Source: Solidesulfovibrio fructosivorans JJ] (lineage in GTDB: Bacteria > Desulfobacterota > Desulfovibrionia > Desulfovibrionales > Desulfovibrionaceae). Taken from it: 64,000 nucleotides of DNA. Below, one piece after another: positions 1 through 11,113 of this stretch. A program made the position numbers and the translations under genes. Below the pieces are notes generated by a model. That model was given only the letters and a program-made list of their open reading frames with translations. It did not search any database and was not told where the DNA came from. The stretch is from contig NZ_AECZ01000005.1 of assembly GCF_000179555.1 (NCBI RefSeq), positions 124,001-188,000 of the forward strand, written 5' to 3'. Position 1 is the first letter of the stretch. The number at the start of each line of letters is the position of its first letter.

Positions 1-2
1 GC

Positions 3-368
3 CGGGCTATCGCCGCCGCCGTGGAAACCGCCCAGGGCAAGCCGCTCGTGCTGGTGCTCGGCGAGATGCGCGAGATGGGGGCCCATGCCGAGGAGGAGCA
101 TGCCAAGCTCGGCGAGGCCGCGGCGGCAAGCGGCGCCAGGGCCGTTTTCTACCGGGGCGCCCATGCCGAGGCCGTGGGCGAGGGACTCACCCGGGGCGGC
201 TATGCCGGCCGGTTCGCCGTGGTCGACACCCCGGCCGCCTTTTGCGACATGCTGGCCGCCATGGACCTTCGCGGCGGCGTGTTTCTGTTCAAGGGGTCGC
301 GTTCCATGCGTATGGAGGAGTATCTGGCCGCTTTCACCCAGAGCATCCAAAAGGACCCCAAGGCATGA
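3..368 (+). CDS. murF: UDP-N-acetylmuramoyl-tripeptide--D-alanyl-D-alanine ligase, C-terminal part
   Basis: This is the 3' end of a gene that begins outside the window. The open frame runs from the window edge without a start of its own; the GTG at 21 lies inside a continuing frame. The readable end matches the C-terminal Mur ligase domain, with LGEMREMG and [12 protein letters not shown] as in MurF. MurF adds D-Ala-D-Ala to the UDP-MurNAc-tripeptide in the cytoplasm. The stop codon overlaps the mraY start (ATGA at 365-368), and murF-mraY is the standard dcw order, which supports the call. Confidence 0.9.
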   Translation, partial: RAIAAAVETAQGKPLVLVLGEMREMGAHAEEEHAKLGEAAAASGARAVFYRGAHAEAVGEGLTRGGYAGRFAVVDTPAAFCDMLAAMDLRGGVFLFKGSRSMRMEEYLAAFTQSIQKDPKA

Positions 369-1441
369 TCTATTACCTGCTGGTGCCGCTGGCGGCGCAT
401 TTGAGCGCCTTAAACGTCTTCCGCTACATCACGTTCCGGTCGATCGCGGCGCTTCTCACTGCCCTGGTCCTTTCCATCGTGTTCGGTCCGCGCTTCATCC
501 GCGGGCTGACCCGCCTCAAGTACGGCCAGTACATCCACGAGGACGTGGCCGCCCACCAGCGCAAGGCCGGCACCCCGACCATGGGCGGGCTGCTCATCGC
601 CTTTTGCATCCTGGTCAGCGTCCTGCTCTGGGGCGATCTGGCCAACACCTATGTCTGGATGACGATTTTCGTGTACCTGGGATTCGGCGTGCTGGGCTTT
701 ATCGACGACCACGCCAAGGTGGTCAAAAAGCGCAACAAGGGGCTGACTCCCCGGGCCAAGCTTCTGGGGCAGCTCATCGTTTCCGGACTGGCCGCCGCCG
801 TGCTTCTGTCCGATCCCGAATATTCCACCCGGCTGGCCGTGCCCTTTTTCAAGCACATCAACCCCGACCTCGGCCTCTTTTATTTTCCCTTCGCCATGCT
901 GGTCATGGTGGCGGCGAGCAACGCCGTCAACCTGACCGACGGCCTGGACGGCCTGGCCATCGGCCCCATGATCGTCAACGCGGCCATGTTCGCCCTTTTC
1001 GTCTACGTGGCCGGCCATGCCCAGATGGCGCGCTACCTGCAGGTCATGCCCGTCTCCGGCGTCGGCGAGGTCACGGTTTTTTGCGGGGCCATGGTCGGGG
1101 CGGGGCTCGGTTTTTTGTGGTTCAACGCCTATCCGGCCCAGGTGTTCATGGGCGACGTGGGGTCGCTGTCGCTTGGCGGGGCGCTCGGGTTTCTCGCCGT
1201 CTTGTGCAAGCAGGAACTGCTGCTCATGGTGGTCGGCGGGTTGTACGTGGCCGAGACCGTCTCGGTCATTTTGCAGGTGGGCTATTTCAAGATGACGGGC
1301 GGCAAACGGATTTTCCGCATGGCGCCGCTGCATCATCATTTCGAGCTGATGGGCGTGCCGGAATCGAAGATCATCATCCGGTTCTGGATTCTTTCCATCC
1401 TGCTCGCCCTGGTGGGGCTATCCACCCTTAAACTGCGGTAG
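365..1441 (+). CDS. mraY: Phospho-N-acetylmuramoyl-pentapeptide-transferase (lipid I synthase)
   Basis: MraY transfers phospho-MurNAc-pentapeptide to undecaprenyl phosphate at the inner membrane, giving lipid I. The 358-residue product has the usual length and many hydrophobic segments. It carries family signatures: the [12 protein letters not shown] region near residues 60-71, the Asp-rich [10 protein letters not shown] motif, [11 protein letters not shown], and the late APLHHHFE histidine motif. The longer frame opening at 242 would run far into murF. The ATG at 365, overlapping the murF stop, gives the family N-terminus and is chosen. Confidence 0.97.
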   Translation: MIYYLLVPLAAHLSALNVFRYITFRSIAALLTALVLSIVFGPRFIRGLTRLKYGQYIHEDVAAHQRKAGTPTMGGLLIAFCILVSVLLWGDLANTYVWMTIFVYLGFGVLGFIDDHAKVVKKRNKGLTPRAKLLGQLIVSGLAAAVLLSDPEYSTRLAVPFFKHINPDLGLFYFPFAMLVMVAASNAVNLTDGLDGLAIGPMIVNAAMFALFVYVAGHAQMARYLQVMPVSGVGEVTVFCGAMVGAGLGFLWFNAYPAQVFMGDVGSLSLGGALGFLAVLCKQELLLMVVGGLYVAETVSVILQVGYFKMTGGKRIFRMAPLHHHFELMGVPESKIIIRFWILSILLALVGLSTLKLR

Positions 1442-1451
1442 GCGATTTTCG

Positions 1452-2777
1452 ATGCGCGACATGCTCCATAACGATCAACTGCGCGGGCACACGGCCGTCG
1501 TCGTCGGCGCCGGTTCCTCGGGCCGCGCCGCGGCGAAACTGCTTGCCCGGCTGGGCGCGTCCGTGCGCTTTCTGGAGAAAAATCCCAAGTCCGTGGCGGA
1601 CGATTTCCGGGCCGAGGCCGTGGAAGCCGGCTACGACCTGCGCGTCGGGGCGCATGGGCCGGCCGATTTCGCCGGCGCGGACATGGTCGTGCTCTCGCCC
1701 GGCATCCGGGCGGCGGGCTTGGCCGACTGCCTGGCCGCCTGTCCGGGCGCCCAGGTGCTCTCCGAACTGGAACTGGCCTCCTGGTTCGTGACCGAGCCCA
1801 TCGTCGCCGTCACCGGCTCCAACGGCAAGACCACCACCGTCATGCTCGTAAGCCACCTGCTCGAGGCGGCCGGGCGCAAGGTCTTTACCGGCGGCAACAT
1901 CGGCACGCCGCTCTCCGAATACGTGCTTGCCGGCGACCCGGCCGACGTGGTGGTGCTCGAGGTTTCGAGCTTCCAGCTCCAGCTCGTCAAATCCTTCCGG
2001 CCCAAGGTGGCGGTGCTGCTCAACTTTTCGCCAAACCATCTGGACTGGCACGCCGACCTCGAGGAATATCTCTCGGCCAAGCTCAACATCTTCGCCGCCC
2101 AGCGCCCGGGCGATACGGCGATTTTGCCCCGGGACATGCGCGACGCCCTGGCCGGTCGTTCCTTCACCCGGGCCGACGTCACCTGGTTCGAACCAAGCGG
2201 CCGTTTCGTCTGCCCGCGTCTTGCCGGCGCGCACAACCGGCAGAACATGGAAGCCGCCTTTCTGGCGACCCAGCCCTTCGGCGTGACCGAGGAAATCGCC
2301 AAGGTCGCCTTCGAGCGCTTCGCCCCGGCTCCGCACCGCTTGCAGATCATCGGCGAGAAGGGCGGGGTGCTTTTCGTGGACGACTCCAAGGCCACCACCG
2401 TGGCGGCCATGGAGGCGGCGCTTAGAAGCTTCGACCGGCCGGTGCGGCTTCTTTGCGGCGGCGTGTTCAAGGGCGGCGATCTGGCCGCGCTTTCGCCGCT
2501 GCTTAAGGAACGCGTCGCGGCCGTCGGGCTCTTCGGGGCCGGACGCGAGGTGTTCGAGGCCGCCTGGGCCGGGCAGGTGCCGCTTTTTCACGAACCCACC
2601 CTGAAGCCCGCCGTCACGCGCCTTTTCGCCGAGGCCAGACCGGGCGACGTGGTGCTGCTTTCCCCGGCCACGGCGAGCTTCGACCTCTACGACGGCTACA
2701 AGGCCCGGGGCCGGGATTTCCAGGACATCTTCGCCGGACTGCCCATGACGCCTGACGCGGCAAAGGAGAAGGCATGA
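1452..2777 (+). CDS. murD: UDP-N-acetylmuramoyl-L-alanine--D-glutamate ligase
   Basis: MurD adds D-glutamate to UDP-MurNAc-L-Ala in the cytoplasm, using ATP. The 441-residue protein has an N-terminal nucleotide-sugar-binding domain ([13 protein letters not shown]), a Mur ligase P-loop GSNGKTTT starting at residue 122, the central [10 protein letters not shown] signature, and a C-terminal domain with the DDSKATT motif. Length and domain order are normal. It lies ten bases after mraY, and its stop overlaps the ftsW start. No strong ribosome binding site is visible before the ATG, which fits translational coupling. Confidence 0.96.
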   Translation: MRDMLHNDQLRGHTAVVVGAGSSGRAAAKLLARLGASVRFLEKNPKSVADDFRAEAVEAGYDLRVGAHGPADFAGADMVVLSPGIRAAGLADCLAACPGAQVLSELELASWFVTEPIVAVTGSNGKTTTVMLVSHLLEAAGRKVFTGGNIGTPLSEYVLAGDPADVVVLEVSSFQLQLVKSFRPKVAVLLNFSPNHLDWHADLEEYLSAKLNIFAAQRPGDTAILPRDMRDALAGRSFTRADVTWFEPSGRFVCPRLAGAHNRQNMEAAFLATQPFGVTEEIAKVAFERFAPAPHRLQIIGEKGGVLFVDDSKATTVAAMEAALRSFDRPVRLLCGGVFKGGDLAALSPLLKERVAAVGLFGAGREVFEAAWAGQVPLFHEPTLKPAVTRLFAEARPGDVVLLSPATASFDLYDGYKARGRDFQDIFAGLPMTPDAAKEKA

Positions 2778-3901
2778 GCAAGCTGCGGGTGGCGACAGCC
2801 GCGAATCCCAAGTCCGGCGCCTTCGACCTGTGGCTTCTGGGCGCGGCGCTCATGCTCGCGGGCCTGGGGCTGGTCATGGTCTTTTCCTCCAGCGGCGTCA
2901 TGGCCGAGCGCTTAAACGGCAATCGCTACTACTTTTTCCAGCGTCAGGCGCTTTTCGCCCTGGTCAGCTTCGGGCTCATGTGCATCTTCGCCTACATGCC
3001 GCGCAAGGTGCTCCACGGCCCGGTCTACCTCTGGCTTTTTGCCATCATCTTTCTGCTCATCCTGACGCTGGTGCCGCCTTTTTCGGTCCGGGCCGGCGGC
3101 GCGCGCCGCTGGATGCACCTGGGGCCGGCCACCTTGCAGCCCATGGAGCTGGCCAAGGTGGTCCTGGTCATGTACCTGGCCTACTTTTTCAGCCAGAAGC
3201 AGCAGATGGTGCGCTCTTTCTCGGTCGGCTTCATTCCGCCGGTCATCGTCACCGGCTTTCTCGGGCTCATCCTGCTGCTCCAGCCCGACTTCGGCGGCGC
3301 GGTCTTTTTGGGCATGCTCTTTTTCCTCATGAGCCTCGTCGGCGGCACGCGCCTGACCTATCTCGCCGTGTCCATGGTGTTCGGCCTCGGGGCCATGGGG
3401 CTGCTCATCGCCTCTTCGCCCTACCGCTTCAAACGCTGGTTCGCCTTTCTCGATCCCTTCAAGGACCCGCAAAACGTGGGCTACCAGCTCGTGCAGTCCT
3501 TTTACGCCTTCGGCTCGGGCGGCATCACGGGCGTGGGCTTCGGGGCCGGCAAGCAGAAGCTCTTCTACCTGCCCGAGGCCCACAACGACTTCATCATGGC
3601 CGTGCTCGGCGAGGAGCTGGGCTTTATCGGCATCTCCATCGTGTTCATCTGCATCGGCATCCTGCTCTGGCGCGCCTTCAAGGTGGCCCTGGCCCAGGAC
3701 GATCTGCGCGACCGGTTCACGGCCTACGGCATGACCCTGGTCCTGGCTCTGGGGTTTGTCCTCAACCTGGCCGTGGTGCTTGGCTGCGTGCCGCCCAAGG
3801 GCGTGGCCATGCCCTTTTTGAGCTACGGCGGCAGCAACCTGCTGGCCTGTTTCATATGCGTCGGCATTCTGCTCAACCTTTCCCGGAGCGCCCGGACATG
3901 A
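2774..3901 (+). CDS. ftsW: Lipid II polymerase of the divisome (SEDS family)
   Basis: FtsW is the SEDS-family septal peptidoglycan glycosyltransferase that works with a class B penicillin-binding protein. The 375-residue product is strongly hydrophobic, with about ten membrane segments. It has SEDS hallmarks: [10 protein letters not shown] near residue 110, LQPDFGGAV, the conserved [18 protein letters not shown], and a C-terminal [10 protein letters not shown]. Position between murD and murG favours FtsW over RodA. Start and stop overlap both neighbours by four bases. Confidence 0.95.
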   Translation: MSKLRVATAANPKSGAFDLWLLGAALMLAGLGLVMVFSSSGVMAERLNGNRYYFFQRQALFALVSFGLMCIFAYMPRKVLHGPVYLWLFAIIFLLILTLVPPFSVRAGGARRWMHLGPATLQPMELAKVVLVMYLAYFFSQKQQMVRSFSVGFIPPVIVTGFLGLILLLQPDFGGAVFLGMLFFLMSLVGGTRLTYLAVSMVFGLGAMGLLIASSPYRFKRWFAFLDPFKDPQNVGYQLVQSFYAFGSGGITGVGFGAGKQKLFYLPEAHNDFIMAVLGEELGFIGISIVFICIGILLWRAFKVALAQDDLRDRFTAYGMTLVLALGFVLNLAVVLGCVPPKGVAMPFLSYGGSNLLACFICVGILLNLSRSART

Positions 3902-5007
3902 CACGCATCGTGCTGACTACCGGCGGCACCGGGGGCCATATTTTTCCGGCCCTGGCCGTGGCCGAGGCTCTTCGGGCCGCAAGGCCCGACGCCGATATTC
4001 TTTTTGTCGGCGGCGCGGGCCCGGAAGGACGGCTGGCCACCCAGGCGGGGCTCTCGTTTGTCGGGCTGCCGGCCAAGGGCGTTTTCGGCCGGGGGCTTCG
4101 CGCCCTGGCCGCGCCGGTGTGGATGGGCAGGGCGCTTTGCATGGCCATGCGGGTGCTGCGCCAGTGGCGGCCGGACGTGGTGGCGGGCTTTGGCGGCTAC
4201 GCCGGGTTCGTGCCCGTGGCGGCGGCGAAGCTGCTCGGCCTGCCCACGGTCATTCACGAGCAAAACAGCGTCCCGGGCATGACCAACAAGATTCTCGGCC
4301 GCTTCGTCGACACGGTCTGCATCACCTATCCGGACGAAGGGCGGGTGTTTCCGCCGCAAAAGACGAAGCTTCTCGGCAATCCCATCCGGGGCGGCATTGC
4401 CGCCGGCGGAAAAACGCCGGGGGACGGGGAAGGGCGGCATCTGCTGGTCCTTGGCGGCAGCCAGGGGGCCAGGGCCGTAAACGACGCCGTGTGCGACATC
4501 CTGCCGCGTTTGCTTGACGCCGGCATATCCGTGCGCCTGCAGGCCGGCCGGGCCGACTTCGACCGGATCGGCGCGCGCGTGGCCGCCATCCTGGCCGACC
4601 GTTCCCAGGCGGAAGGGCGCGGCGGCGTGGTCATCGAAAATTTCATCGAGGACATGGCCGAGGCCTACGCCTGGGCCGATCTGGTCCTGGCCCGGGCCGG
4701 GGCCACCACCCTGGCCGAGGTCACGGCAGCGGGAAAACCGTCCCTGCTCATTCCCTTTCCCTTTGCCACCCATGACCACCAGTCGGTCAACGCCGCGTTT
4801 CTGGCCAAGGCCGGCGCGGCCGCGGTCCTTGCCCAAAAGGACCTCCCCGGCCACGACCTGGCGGCGGAGGTGACCGGGCTGCTCGGCGATCCGGACCGGC
4901 TTGCCCGCATGGGCGCGGCCGCCTCGGCCGCCGCCATGCCGGACGCGGCCGAACGCATCGCCGGCGTGCTCCTCGAACTGGCCGGGCGCAAGGGAGGCGC
5001 CAAATGA
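3898..5007 (+). CDS. murG: UDP-GlcNAc:lipid I N-acetylglucosaminyltransferase
   Basis: MurG is the peripheral GT28 glycosyltransferase that converts lipid I to lipid II on the cytoplasmic face. The 369-residue protein starts with the [14 protein letters not shown] glycine-rich motif. It also has the HEQNSVPG segment, the LGGSQGA nucleotide-binding loop, and the [10 protein letters not shown] donor-sugar motif near residue 265. The start at 3898 overlaps the ftsW stop. A frame opening much earlier inside ftsW (2830) is only an upstream open extension and gives no family N-terminus. Confidence 0.97.
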   Translation: MTRIVLTTGGTGGHIFPALAVAEALRAARPDADILFVGGAGPEGRLATQAGLSFVGLPAKGVFGRGLRALAAPVWMGRALCMAMRVLRQWRPDVVAGFGGYAGFVPVAAAKLLGLPTVIHEQNSVPGMTNKILGRFVDTVCITYPDEGRVFPPQKTKLLGNPIRGGIAAGGKTPGDGEGRHLLVLGGSQGARAVNDAVCDILPRLLDAGISVRLQAGRADFDRIGARVAAILADRSQAEGRGGVVIENFIEDMAEAYAWADLVLARAGATTLAEVTAAGKPSLLIPFPFATHDHQSVNAAFLAKAGAAAVLAQKDLPGHDLAAEVTGLLGDPDRLARMGAAASAAAMPDAAERIAGVLLELAGRKGGAK

Positions 5008-6416
5008 ACATGCAGCAACACGTCCACTGCGGCGCCGGGGCCATGGGCAACAAGGTCCGCAAGATTCATATGATCGGCATCGGCGGCTCGGGCATGAGCG
5101 GCATCGCCGAAGTGCTCATCAACCTCGGCTACGAGGTCTCGGGCTCGGATCTGGCCATGGGCGCGACAGTCAAGCGCCTGGCCGGCCTCGGGGCCAACAT
5201 CGCCATCGGCCATGGCCGGGAAAACCTCGGCGACGCCGACGTGGTGGTCAAATCCACGGCCGTCACCAATGAAAACCCCGAGGTGGTCGCGGCCCGCGAA
5301 CGCGGCATCCCGGTCATCCCCAGGGCCGAAATGCTGGCCGAACTCATGCGGCTGCGAAACGGCATCGCCGTGGCCGGCACCCACGGCAAGACCACCACCA
5401 CCTCGCTTTTGGCCACCATCTTCACCGAGGCCGGCTACGACCCCACCGTCATTATCGGCGGCCGCTTAAACGCCTACGGGGCCGGGGCGCGTCTGGGACA
5501 GGGCGAATACCTCATCGCCGAGGCCGACGAGTCCGACGGCTCGTTTCTGTGCCTGTCGCCCATCGCCTCGGTGGTGACCAATGTCGACGCCGACCACCTG
5601 GACCACTACGCCGACCTTGCCGCCATCGACGACGCCTTTGTGGATTTTTTAAACGGCATTCCCTTTTACGGGGTCAACGTGGTTTGCCTCGACGATCCGG
5701 GGGTGGCCAGGCTGTTGCCCCGGGTCAATCGCCCCATCCTCACCTACGGCGTCACGTCCCAGGCCCGGCTGCGGGGAAAGATTCTCGAAACCGGGGCCGC
5801 CAGCCGCTTCTCCGTGACCTTGGACGGCAAGGACCTGGGCGAAATGCGTCTGGCCCATCCCGGCCGCCACAATGTGCTCAACGCCCTGGGGGCCATCGGC
5901 CTGTCCCTGGAGGCCGGCATCGAATTGCCGGTCATCGCCGCCGCCCTGGCCAAATTCGGCGGGGTGGGGCGGCGTTTCGAACGCAAGGGCGAACGGAACG
6001 GCGTGGTGGTGGTGGACGACTACGGCCACCATCCGGCCGAGATCAGGGCCACCCTGGCCACGGCCAGGACCGTGTATCCGGACCGCCGGCTGGTGGTGGC
6101 CTTCCAGCCCCATCGGTTTTCGCGCACCAAGGCGCTCTTCGGCGATTTCTGCACCTGTTTCGAGGCGGCCGACGAGCTGCTTTTGACCGAGATTTATCCG
6201 GCCTCCGAAGCGCCCATCCCGGGAGTGAGCGGCGAAAGCCTGGCCCAGGGCATAAGGCAGGTGAGCAAGACCAATGTTTCGTATTACCGCGATTTTCCGG
6301 CCATGGAAGAAGCCCTGCCCGGCATCGTGCGCCCCGGCGACCTGTTGTTGACGCTCGGGGCCGGCAGCGTGTGGCAGGTGGGCGTCCATTATCTGGAGGC
6401 GGGTGGTGGCGCTTGA
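5004..6416 (+). CDS. murC: UDP-N-acetylmuramate--L-alanine ligase
   Basis: MurC adds L-alanine to UDP-MurNAc, the first peptide-stem step. The 470-residue product has the [10 protein letters not shown] dinucleotide-like motif near residue 30, the P-loop GTHGKTTT starting at residue 125, the [10 protein letters not shown] signature, and [13 protein letters not shown] in the C-terminal part. The start at 5004 overlaps the murG stop and has a GGGAGG ribosome binding site. A second ATG at 5043 (MGNKVRK) would remove a short unconserved N-terminal tail, so the start is slightly uncertain. Confidence 0.96.
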   Translation: MNMQQHVHCGAGAMGNKVRKIHMIGIGGSGMSGIAEVLINLGYEVSGSDLAMGATVKRLAGLGANIAIGHGRENLGDADVVVKSTAVTNENPEVVAARERGIPVIPRAEMLAELMRLRNGIAVAGTHGKTTTTSLLATIFTEAGYDPTVIIGGRLNAYGAGARLGQGEYLIAEADESDGSFLCLSPIASVVTNVDADHLDHYADLAAIDDAFVDFLNGIPFYGVNVVCLDDPGVARLLPRVNRPILTYGVTSQARLRGKILETGAASRFSVTLDGKDLGEMRLAHPGRHNVLNALGAIGLSLEAGIELPVIAAALAKFGGVGRRFERKGERNGVVVVDDYGHHPAEIRATLATARTVYPDRRLVVAFQPHRFSRTKALFGDFCTCFEAADELLLTEIYPASEAPIPGVSGESLAQGIRQVSKTNVSYYRDFPAMEEALPGIVRPGDLLLTLGAGSVWQVGVHYLEAGGGA

Positions 6417-7293
6417 GGTGAAACCCGGGCCGATGCTTGCGGCCCGCACCACATTGCGCCTGGGCGGTCGCGCCCTGGCCGAGGTCGTTTTGACCGATAT
6501 GGAAGACGCGCGGGACCTGTCCGAGACGCTGGGCCGGCTGGGCGGCAGGCCGCTCGTCCTTGGCGGCGGCAGCAACATTTTGGCCGCCGACGGCGAGTTG
6601 CCGTTGACCGTGGTCTCGCCCAACCTTCGCGGCGAGCCCGAAACCTTGCGCGAGCGGTTCGCGGGCAAGGTCCGGGTGCGGGTCCTGGCCGGGGTGAAGC
6701 TCCAGCGTCTGGTGGCTTGGCTGGCCACGCAGGGGCTTTCGGGACTTCGCGGGCTCATCGGCGTGCCCGGCACCGTGGGCGGGGCCGTGGTCGGCAATGC
6801 CGGTTCCTACGGCGACGCCATGGGCGGCGTGCTGGCCCGGGTGTGCCTGTGGACGCCGGAGACGGGCGCGGCCTGGCTGGATCGGGAGGCCTTTTCCACG
6901 GCTTACCGCCGGTTTTCGCCCAAGGGCGTGGTCGGATTCTACCTGGTGCTGGCGGCGGAGATCGACTGCGAGCCGCGCGAACCCGTCGCAATCCGCCAGG
7001 AGATGGTGGCCTGCCTGTCCAAGAAAAAGGCCAGCCAGCCCATCACCGCCGCCACGGCCGGCTGCGTGTTCAAGAATCCGCCCGGGGCCCCGGCCTGGAA
7101 GCTTTTGACGGAAGCGGGGTTTAAGGGAAAGCGGCTCGGCGATATGGCTTTTTCGGAAAAGCACGCGAATTTTATGATTAATTGCGGCAAAGGAACAGGG
7201 GGGGAAGCGCTTTCGTTGCTCCAGGCGGCCCGGGAGGCCGTTTTGGCGCAAAGCGGCTATGAACTGGAACCGGAAGTGAGGATCGTGCCATGA
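6403..7293 (+). CDS. murB: UDP-N-acetylenolpyruvoylglucosamine reductase
   Basis: MurB reduces UDP-GlcNAc-enolpyruvate to UDP-MurNAc with NADPH and FAD. The 296-residue protein has the FAD-binding signatures LGGGSNIL, the [18 protein letters not shown] stretch around residues 120-135, and a C-terminal AGCVFKNP with [15 protein letters not shown], typical of the shorter type II enzymes. It overlaps the end of murC by 14 bases. Two adjacent GTG codons (6403 and 6406) follow a GGAGG; the first was taken. No ddl gene lies between murB and ftsQ here. Confidence 0.95.
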   Translation: MVALEVKPGPMLAARTTLRLGGRALAEVVLTDMEDARDLSETLGRLGGRPLVLGGGSNILAADGELPLTVVSPNLRGEPETLRERFAGKVRVRVLAGVKLQRLVAWLATQGLSGLRGLIGVPGTVGGAVVGNAGSYGDAMGGVLARVCLWTPETGAAWLDREAFSTAYRRFSPKGVVGFYLVLAAEIDCEPREPVAIRQEMVACLSKKKASQPITAATAGCVFKNPPGAPAWKLLTEAGFKGKRLGDMAFSEKHANFMINCGKGTGGEALSLLQAAREAVLAQSGYELEPEVRIVP

Positions 7294-8234
7294 ACGTCAG
7301 GGTAGGAGCGCTGTCGGGACTTGGGGGAAGCTCGTCGGCAAAGCGCCGCCGCAACGGTTATTCGGGTTATGCGCCGCGGGTGACGGTCAAAAGCCGCGTG
7401 GTGAAGTCCAAGGGTAACCGCAACCGCAACTATTCGCGCGGCGAATGCTCGCTGCACATGCCCAAGATGAGTCTTGGCGGCATGGGCAGGTTTTGCACCC
7501 GGCTTGTCTCCATGGCCGTCATGGCGGTGCTGGTTTTGGCCGTGAGCGTCGGCCTGCTTGCCGGCTACCGCTGGCTGACCACGGTCAACTACTTCGCCCT
7601 GCAGCACGTCTCCGTCACTGGTTGTTCGCGCCTGTCCGAGGAGCATATCCGCGATGTGGCCGGGCTCACCCCCGGTGTCAATGTGCTGTCGCTGTCCATG
7701 GACAGGATGCGGACCGATCTGGTCCGGGAGCCCTGGATCGACGCCGTGAGTGTGAAACGGGTGCTACCCGGCACGATTCTGGTGGATGTGAAGGAAAAAA
7801 GCCCTTCCTATCTTGTGCAGTATCAAGGAACGCTCTATTACGCCGACGAAGGTGGACGCATCATCGACAAGGTTGAGCCGGGGCAATTCGTTTCGTTGCC
7901 CCAGATCGAGGTCGAAGCCGGTATGGAGAAGCATCTGCCGCTTCTGGCCGACCTGCGCCACGCCGTGGCCGAGCATCAGGTGCCGTTCGACTTCGGGCAG
8001 ATCGCCTGGTTGCGCCTGAGCTGGGGCAGGGGACTGGAAATTCGTTTGTTGGACCCGGGGATTCTTCTGTGCCTGGGTTCCAAGCAATGGGACCGCAATC
8101 TTTCCCGGATGAATCTGGTTTGGACCGACTTGCGCCGGCGGGGGGAGCTGGGCTCTGTCGGACAGATCACGGCCGAGGGAGACAAGGTCTGGGTGGAAAA
8201 ACGCGGCAATTCGGGGGATGCGCCGCAAGGCTAG
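7290..8234 (+). CDS. ftsQ: Cell division protein FtsQ (POTRA-domain divisome scaffold)
   Basis: FtsQ is a bitopic membrane protein that recruits later divisome parts. The 314 residues comprise a long basic cytoplasmic tail (about residues 1-65), one membrane segment near residues 72-92, and a periplasmic POTRA domain whose start reads VSVTGCSRLSEEHI. A further domain follows with typical ILVDVKEKSPSYL and DEGGRII features. Sequence conservation in this family is low, so the call also leans on the murB-ftsQ-ftsA order. The ATG overlaps the murB stop. Confidence 0.92.
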   Translation: MNVRVGALSGLGGSSSAKRRRNGYSGYAPRVTVKSRVVKSKGNRNRNYSRGECSLHMPKMSLGGMGRFCTRLVSMAVMAVLVLAVSVGLLAGYRWLTTVNYFALQHVSVTGCSRLSEEHIRDVAGLTPGVNVLSLSMDRMRTDLVREPWIDAVSVKRVLPGTILVDVKEKSPSYLVQYQGTLYYADEGGRIIDKVEPGQFVSLPQIEVEAGMEKHLPLLADLRHAVAEHQVPFDFGQIAWLRLSWGRGLEIRLLDPGILLCLGSKQWDRNLSRMNLVWTDLRRRGELGSVGQITAEGDKVWVEKRGNSGDAPQG

Positions 8235-8276
8235 GGGAGCCTCCCTTAGGAGATGCTGCTGTATTTCTTAAGGAAT

Positions 8277-8307
8277 CATGCCGAATCGGTTTTGAGGATG
8301 CGGCATG
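8277..8307. repeat. Inverted repeat upstream of ftsA
   Basis: A 7-base inverted repeat, CATGCCG at 8277-8283 and CGGCATG at 8301-8307, lies in the 215-base gap between ftsQ and ftsA. This is the only sizeable gap inside the otherwise overlapping dcw genes, so it may hold a promoter or regulatory site for ftsAZ. No convincing sigma-70 hexamers were found. Confidence 0.35.
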
Positions 8308-8449
8308 AGGAGCGCGCGGGGCGGGCAACTCCGGCGTTGGAATCCAAATTGCGTCAGAGGCGATTTTGGACATGAAATTGAAGAGCTTTTGACGTAGAAA
8401 GCCTCTGGGCATGCCGACGTCAGGAAAGGAAACGTTCAGGGAGCGGTTT

Positions 8450-9676
8450 ATGGCCAGGTCGGAACTTATTGTCGGGCTCGATATCGGCACCACCAAGATT
8501 TGTGTGGTCGTCGGCGAACTCTCGCCCGAAGGCGTGGATGTGGTGGGTATCGGCACGAGCCCGTCCACAGGGCTGCGCAAGGGCGTGGTGGTCAATATCG
8601 AGCAGACCGTACAGTCCATCAAAAAGGCCCTGGAAGAGGCCGAACTCATGGCGGGTTGCGAAATCCGCTCGGTTTACGCCGGCATCGCCGGCAGTCGCAT
8701 CAAGGGGTTCAACAGTCACGGGGTCATCGCCGTCAAGGGCGGTGAAGTCGGTCCCCGGGATATTGAACGGGTCATAGACGCGGCCAAGGCCGTGGCCATC
8801 CCGCTGGACCGGGAGGTCATCCACATCCTGCCGCAGGAATTTATCGTCGACGACCAGCGCGGCATCGCCGATCCGCTCGGCATGGCCGGCGTGCGCCTGG
8901 AAGTGCGGGTGCACATCGTCACCGGGGCCGTCACCAGCGCCCAGAACATCATCCGCTCGTGCCACCGGGCCGGCCTCGACGTTTCGGACATCGTGCTCGA
9001 GTCCCTGGCCTCGTCCAAGGCGGTCCTCACCAACGAGGAGCGCGAAATCGGCGTCGCCCTGGTCGACCTTGGCGGCGGCACCACGGACCTGGCCATCTTC
9101 GCCAGCGATTCCATCAAGCACACCGCCGTGCTGGCCCTTGGCGGCACCAACCTGACCAACGACATCGCCTTCGGCCTGCGCACGCCCATGGCCTCGGCCG
9201 AGAAGATCAAGATCAAGTACGGCTGCGCCCTGGCCGAGATGGTGCCCAAGGACGAGGTCATCGAAGTCATGAGCGTCGGGGGGAGGGAGCCCCGCCGGCT
9301 TTCGCGACAGGTATTGGCCGAAATCTGCGAGCCCCGCGTGGAGGAGATGCTGGCCCTGGTGGACCAGGAGCTCATCCGCTCGGGCATGAAGAGCCAGGTC
9401 GGCGCGGGCGTGGTCCTGACCGGCGGCACGGCGCTGATCGAAGGCATCCAGGAGCTTGGGGAACAGATCTTCAACCTGCCCACGCGTATCGGCTATCCCG
9501 ACAAGGTCGGGGGCCTGAAGGACGTGGTCAACAGCCCCATGTACGCCACGGCGGTGGGGCTCCTCATGTACGGCGCGGAAAAGGAAGGCGTGGAACAGCG
9601 CTTCCGCATTCGTGACGAAAATGTGTTCAACCGCATTCTGGGGAGGATGCGGAAATGGTTCGTGGACGTAAAGTAG
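8450..9676 (+). CDS. ftsA: Cell division protein FtsA (actin-like FtsZ membrane anchor)
   Basis: FtsA is the actin-fold ATPase that tethers FtsZ to the membrane. From the ATG at 8450 the product is 408 residues and begins directly with the family N-terminus, VGLDIGTTKICVVVGE. That ATG has an AGGGAG ribosome binding site six bases upstream; the longer frame from 8411 adds 13 unconserved residues. Visible motifs are the SHUT-domain GSRIKGFNSHG, the phosphate-2 loop VDLGGGTTDLAIF near residue 205, and VLTGGTALIEG. The C-terminal amphipathic membrane-targeting helix is readable as NRILGRMRKWF. Confidence 0.96.
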   Translation: MARSELIVGLDIGTTKICVVVGELSPEGVDVVGIGTSPSTGLRKGVVVNIEQTVQSIKKALEEAELMAGCEIRSVYAGIAGSRIKGFNSHGVIAVKGGEVGPRDIERVIDAAKAVAIPLDREVIHILPQEFIVDDQRGIADPLGMAGVRLEVRVHIVTGAVTSAQNIIRSCHRAGLDVSDIVLESLASSKAVLTNEEREIGVALVDLGGGTTDLAIFASDSIKHTAVLALGGTNLTNDIAFGLRTPMASAEKIKIKYGCALAEMVPKDEVIEVMSVGGREPRRLSRQVLAEICEPRVEEMLALVDQELIRSGMKSQVGAGVVLTGGTALIEGIQELGEQIFNLPTRIGYPDKVGGLKDVVNSPMYATAVGLLMYGAEKEGVEQRFRIRDENVFNRILGRMRKWFVDVK

Positions 9677-9734
9677 GCGCGTCCACGCAAGAAATTCTGG
9701 GGGATAACCAGGGAGTTCGCTAGGGGAGATCGAT

Positions 9735-11033
9735 ATGGAATACTTGGAACTCGAACAAGGCTCGAACGCCCGTATCAAGGTCGTCGGATGCGGCGGCGGC
9801 GGTGGAAACGCCGTCGAGAACATGATCTGCTCGGCCATGTCCGGCGTGACCTTCATCACGGCCAACACCGACATCCAGGCGCTGCAGAAGTCCCAGGCGG
9901 AGTACCGCATCCAGCTGGGCGAAAAGCTGACCAAGGGCCTTGGCGCCGGCGCCAACCCCGACGTCGGCCGTGACGCGGCGCTGGAAAGCATCGACGCCAT
10001 CCGCGAGGCCATCGGCGATTGCGACATGGTCTTCGTCACCGCCGGCATGGGCGGCGGCACCGGCACCGGCGCGGCCCCGGTCGTGGCCCAGGTGGCCAAG
10101 GAGGCCGGCGCGCTCACCGTCGCCGTCGTGACCAAACCGTTTTATTTCGAAGGCAAGAAACGTCTGCTCTCGGCCGAGAAAGGCGTGCAGGCGCTTCGGG
10201 ACGTGGTGGACTCCATCATCACCATCCCCAACGACCGCCTGCTGTCGCTGGCTTCGAAAAAAGCCACCTTCATCGAGATGCTCAAAAAGGCCGACGAAAT
10301 CCTCTATTTCGCGGTCAAGGGCATTTCCGACCTCATCATGGTCCCCGGCCTGATCAACCTCGACTTCGCCGACGTCAAGGCCGTCATGAGCGAAATGGGC
10401 TTGGCCATGATGGGCTTCGGCACGGCGCGCGGCGAATCCCGCGCCCGCGAGGCGGCGCTCAAGGCCATCACGAGCCCGCTGCTCGAAGACGTCACCATCG
10501 ACGGCGCGCGCGGCGTGCTCATGAACATCACCTGCGGTCCGGACCTGACCATCGAGGAAGTGGACGAAGCCGCTTCCACCATCACCGAGGCCGTCCACGA
10601 GGACGCCAAGGTCTTCTTCGGCACGGTCTTCGATCCCGACGCCACCGACGAGATGCGCATCACCGTCATCGCCACCGGCATCGAGTCGGCCATGCAGCGC
10701 GACGCGGCGCCGCAACAAAAGGTCGTGGAGCAAAAGCCCGCCGAGGTCATCACCCACCTGTCGCGGCAAAAGCCCGCCGGCGGAGCGCCCTCGGGGCCCG
10801 GCGGGGGGGGCGGCGGCACCGTCCAGAGCCCGCGCAGCGTCCGCGTGCTGTCCACCCAGCAGGCCAACGACTACAATATCCCGGCCTACCTGCGCAAAGG
10901 CGGCAAGAAGGGCAACCCCGAGACGGCCCTGAACCAGGCCCCGATCAAGACCCAGCCCGTGGGCGAGGAAGAATTCATCTTCGACGAGGAGGAATTCGAG
11001 ATTCCTTCTTTCATCCGCATGCAGGCGGACTAG
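9735..11033 (+). CDS. ftsZ: Cell division protein FtsZ (tubulin-like GTPase)
   Basis: FtsZ forms the Z-ring. The 432-residue protein has the N-terminal [16 protein letters not shown] motif, the tubulin signature [13 protein letters not shown] near residues 105-117, the T7 catalytic loop [13 protein letters not shown], and the usual C-terminal globular subdomain. A proline/glycine-rich linker follows from about residue 340, then a short conserved terminal peptide with EIPSFIR, the docking site for FtsA and other partners. The start lies 58 bases after ftsA. Confidence 0.98.
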   Translation: MEYLELEQGSNARIKVVGCGGGGGNAVENMICSAMSGVTFITANTDIQALQKSQAEYRIQLGEKLTKGLGAGANPDVGRDAALESIDAIREAIGDCDMVFVTAGMGGGTGTGAAPVVAQVAKEAGALTVAVVTKPFYFEGKKRLLSAEKGVQALRDVVDSIITIPNDRLLSLASKKATFIEMLKKADEILYFAVKGISDLIMVPGLINLDFADVKAVMSEMGLAMMGFGTARGESRAREAALKAITSPLLEDVTIDGARGVLMNITCGPDLTIEEVDEAASTITEAVHEDAKVFFGTVFDPDATDEMRITVIATGIESAMQRDAAPQQKVVEQKPAEVITHLSRQKPAGGAPSGPGGGGGGTVQSPRSVRVLSTQQANDYNIPAYLRKGGKKGNPETALNQAPIKTQPVGEEEFIFDEEEFEIPSFIRMQAD

Positions 11034-11036
11034 GAG

Positions 11037-11088
11037 CCGGGAGGAACGCGGTTCCTCCCGGGGCTCCCTGCCGGGGACGCATCCCCGG
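11037..11088. terminator. Tandem GC-rich hairpins downstream of ftsZ
   Basis: Two perfect palindromes follow the ftsZ stop. The first is CCGGGAGGAAC-GCG-GTTCCTCCCGG (11037-11061, 11-bp stem). The second is CCGGGGA-CGCA-TCCCCGG (11071-11088, 7-bp stem). There is no T-tract, so this is not a classic Rho-independent terminator; it could stop transcription or protect the 3' end. Related double hairpins occur at 16091-16147 and 16486-16528. Confidence 0.6.
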
Positions 11089-11113
11089 CCCCCGATACGG
11101 GGAAAGGTGACGT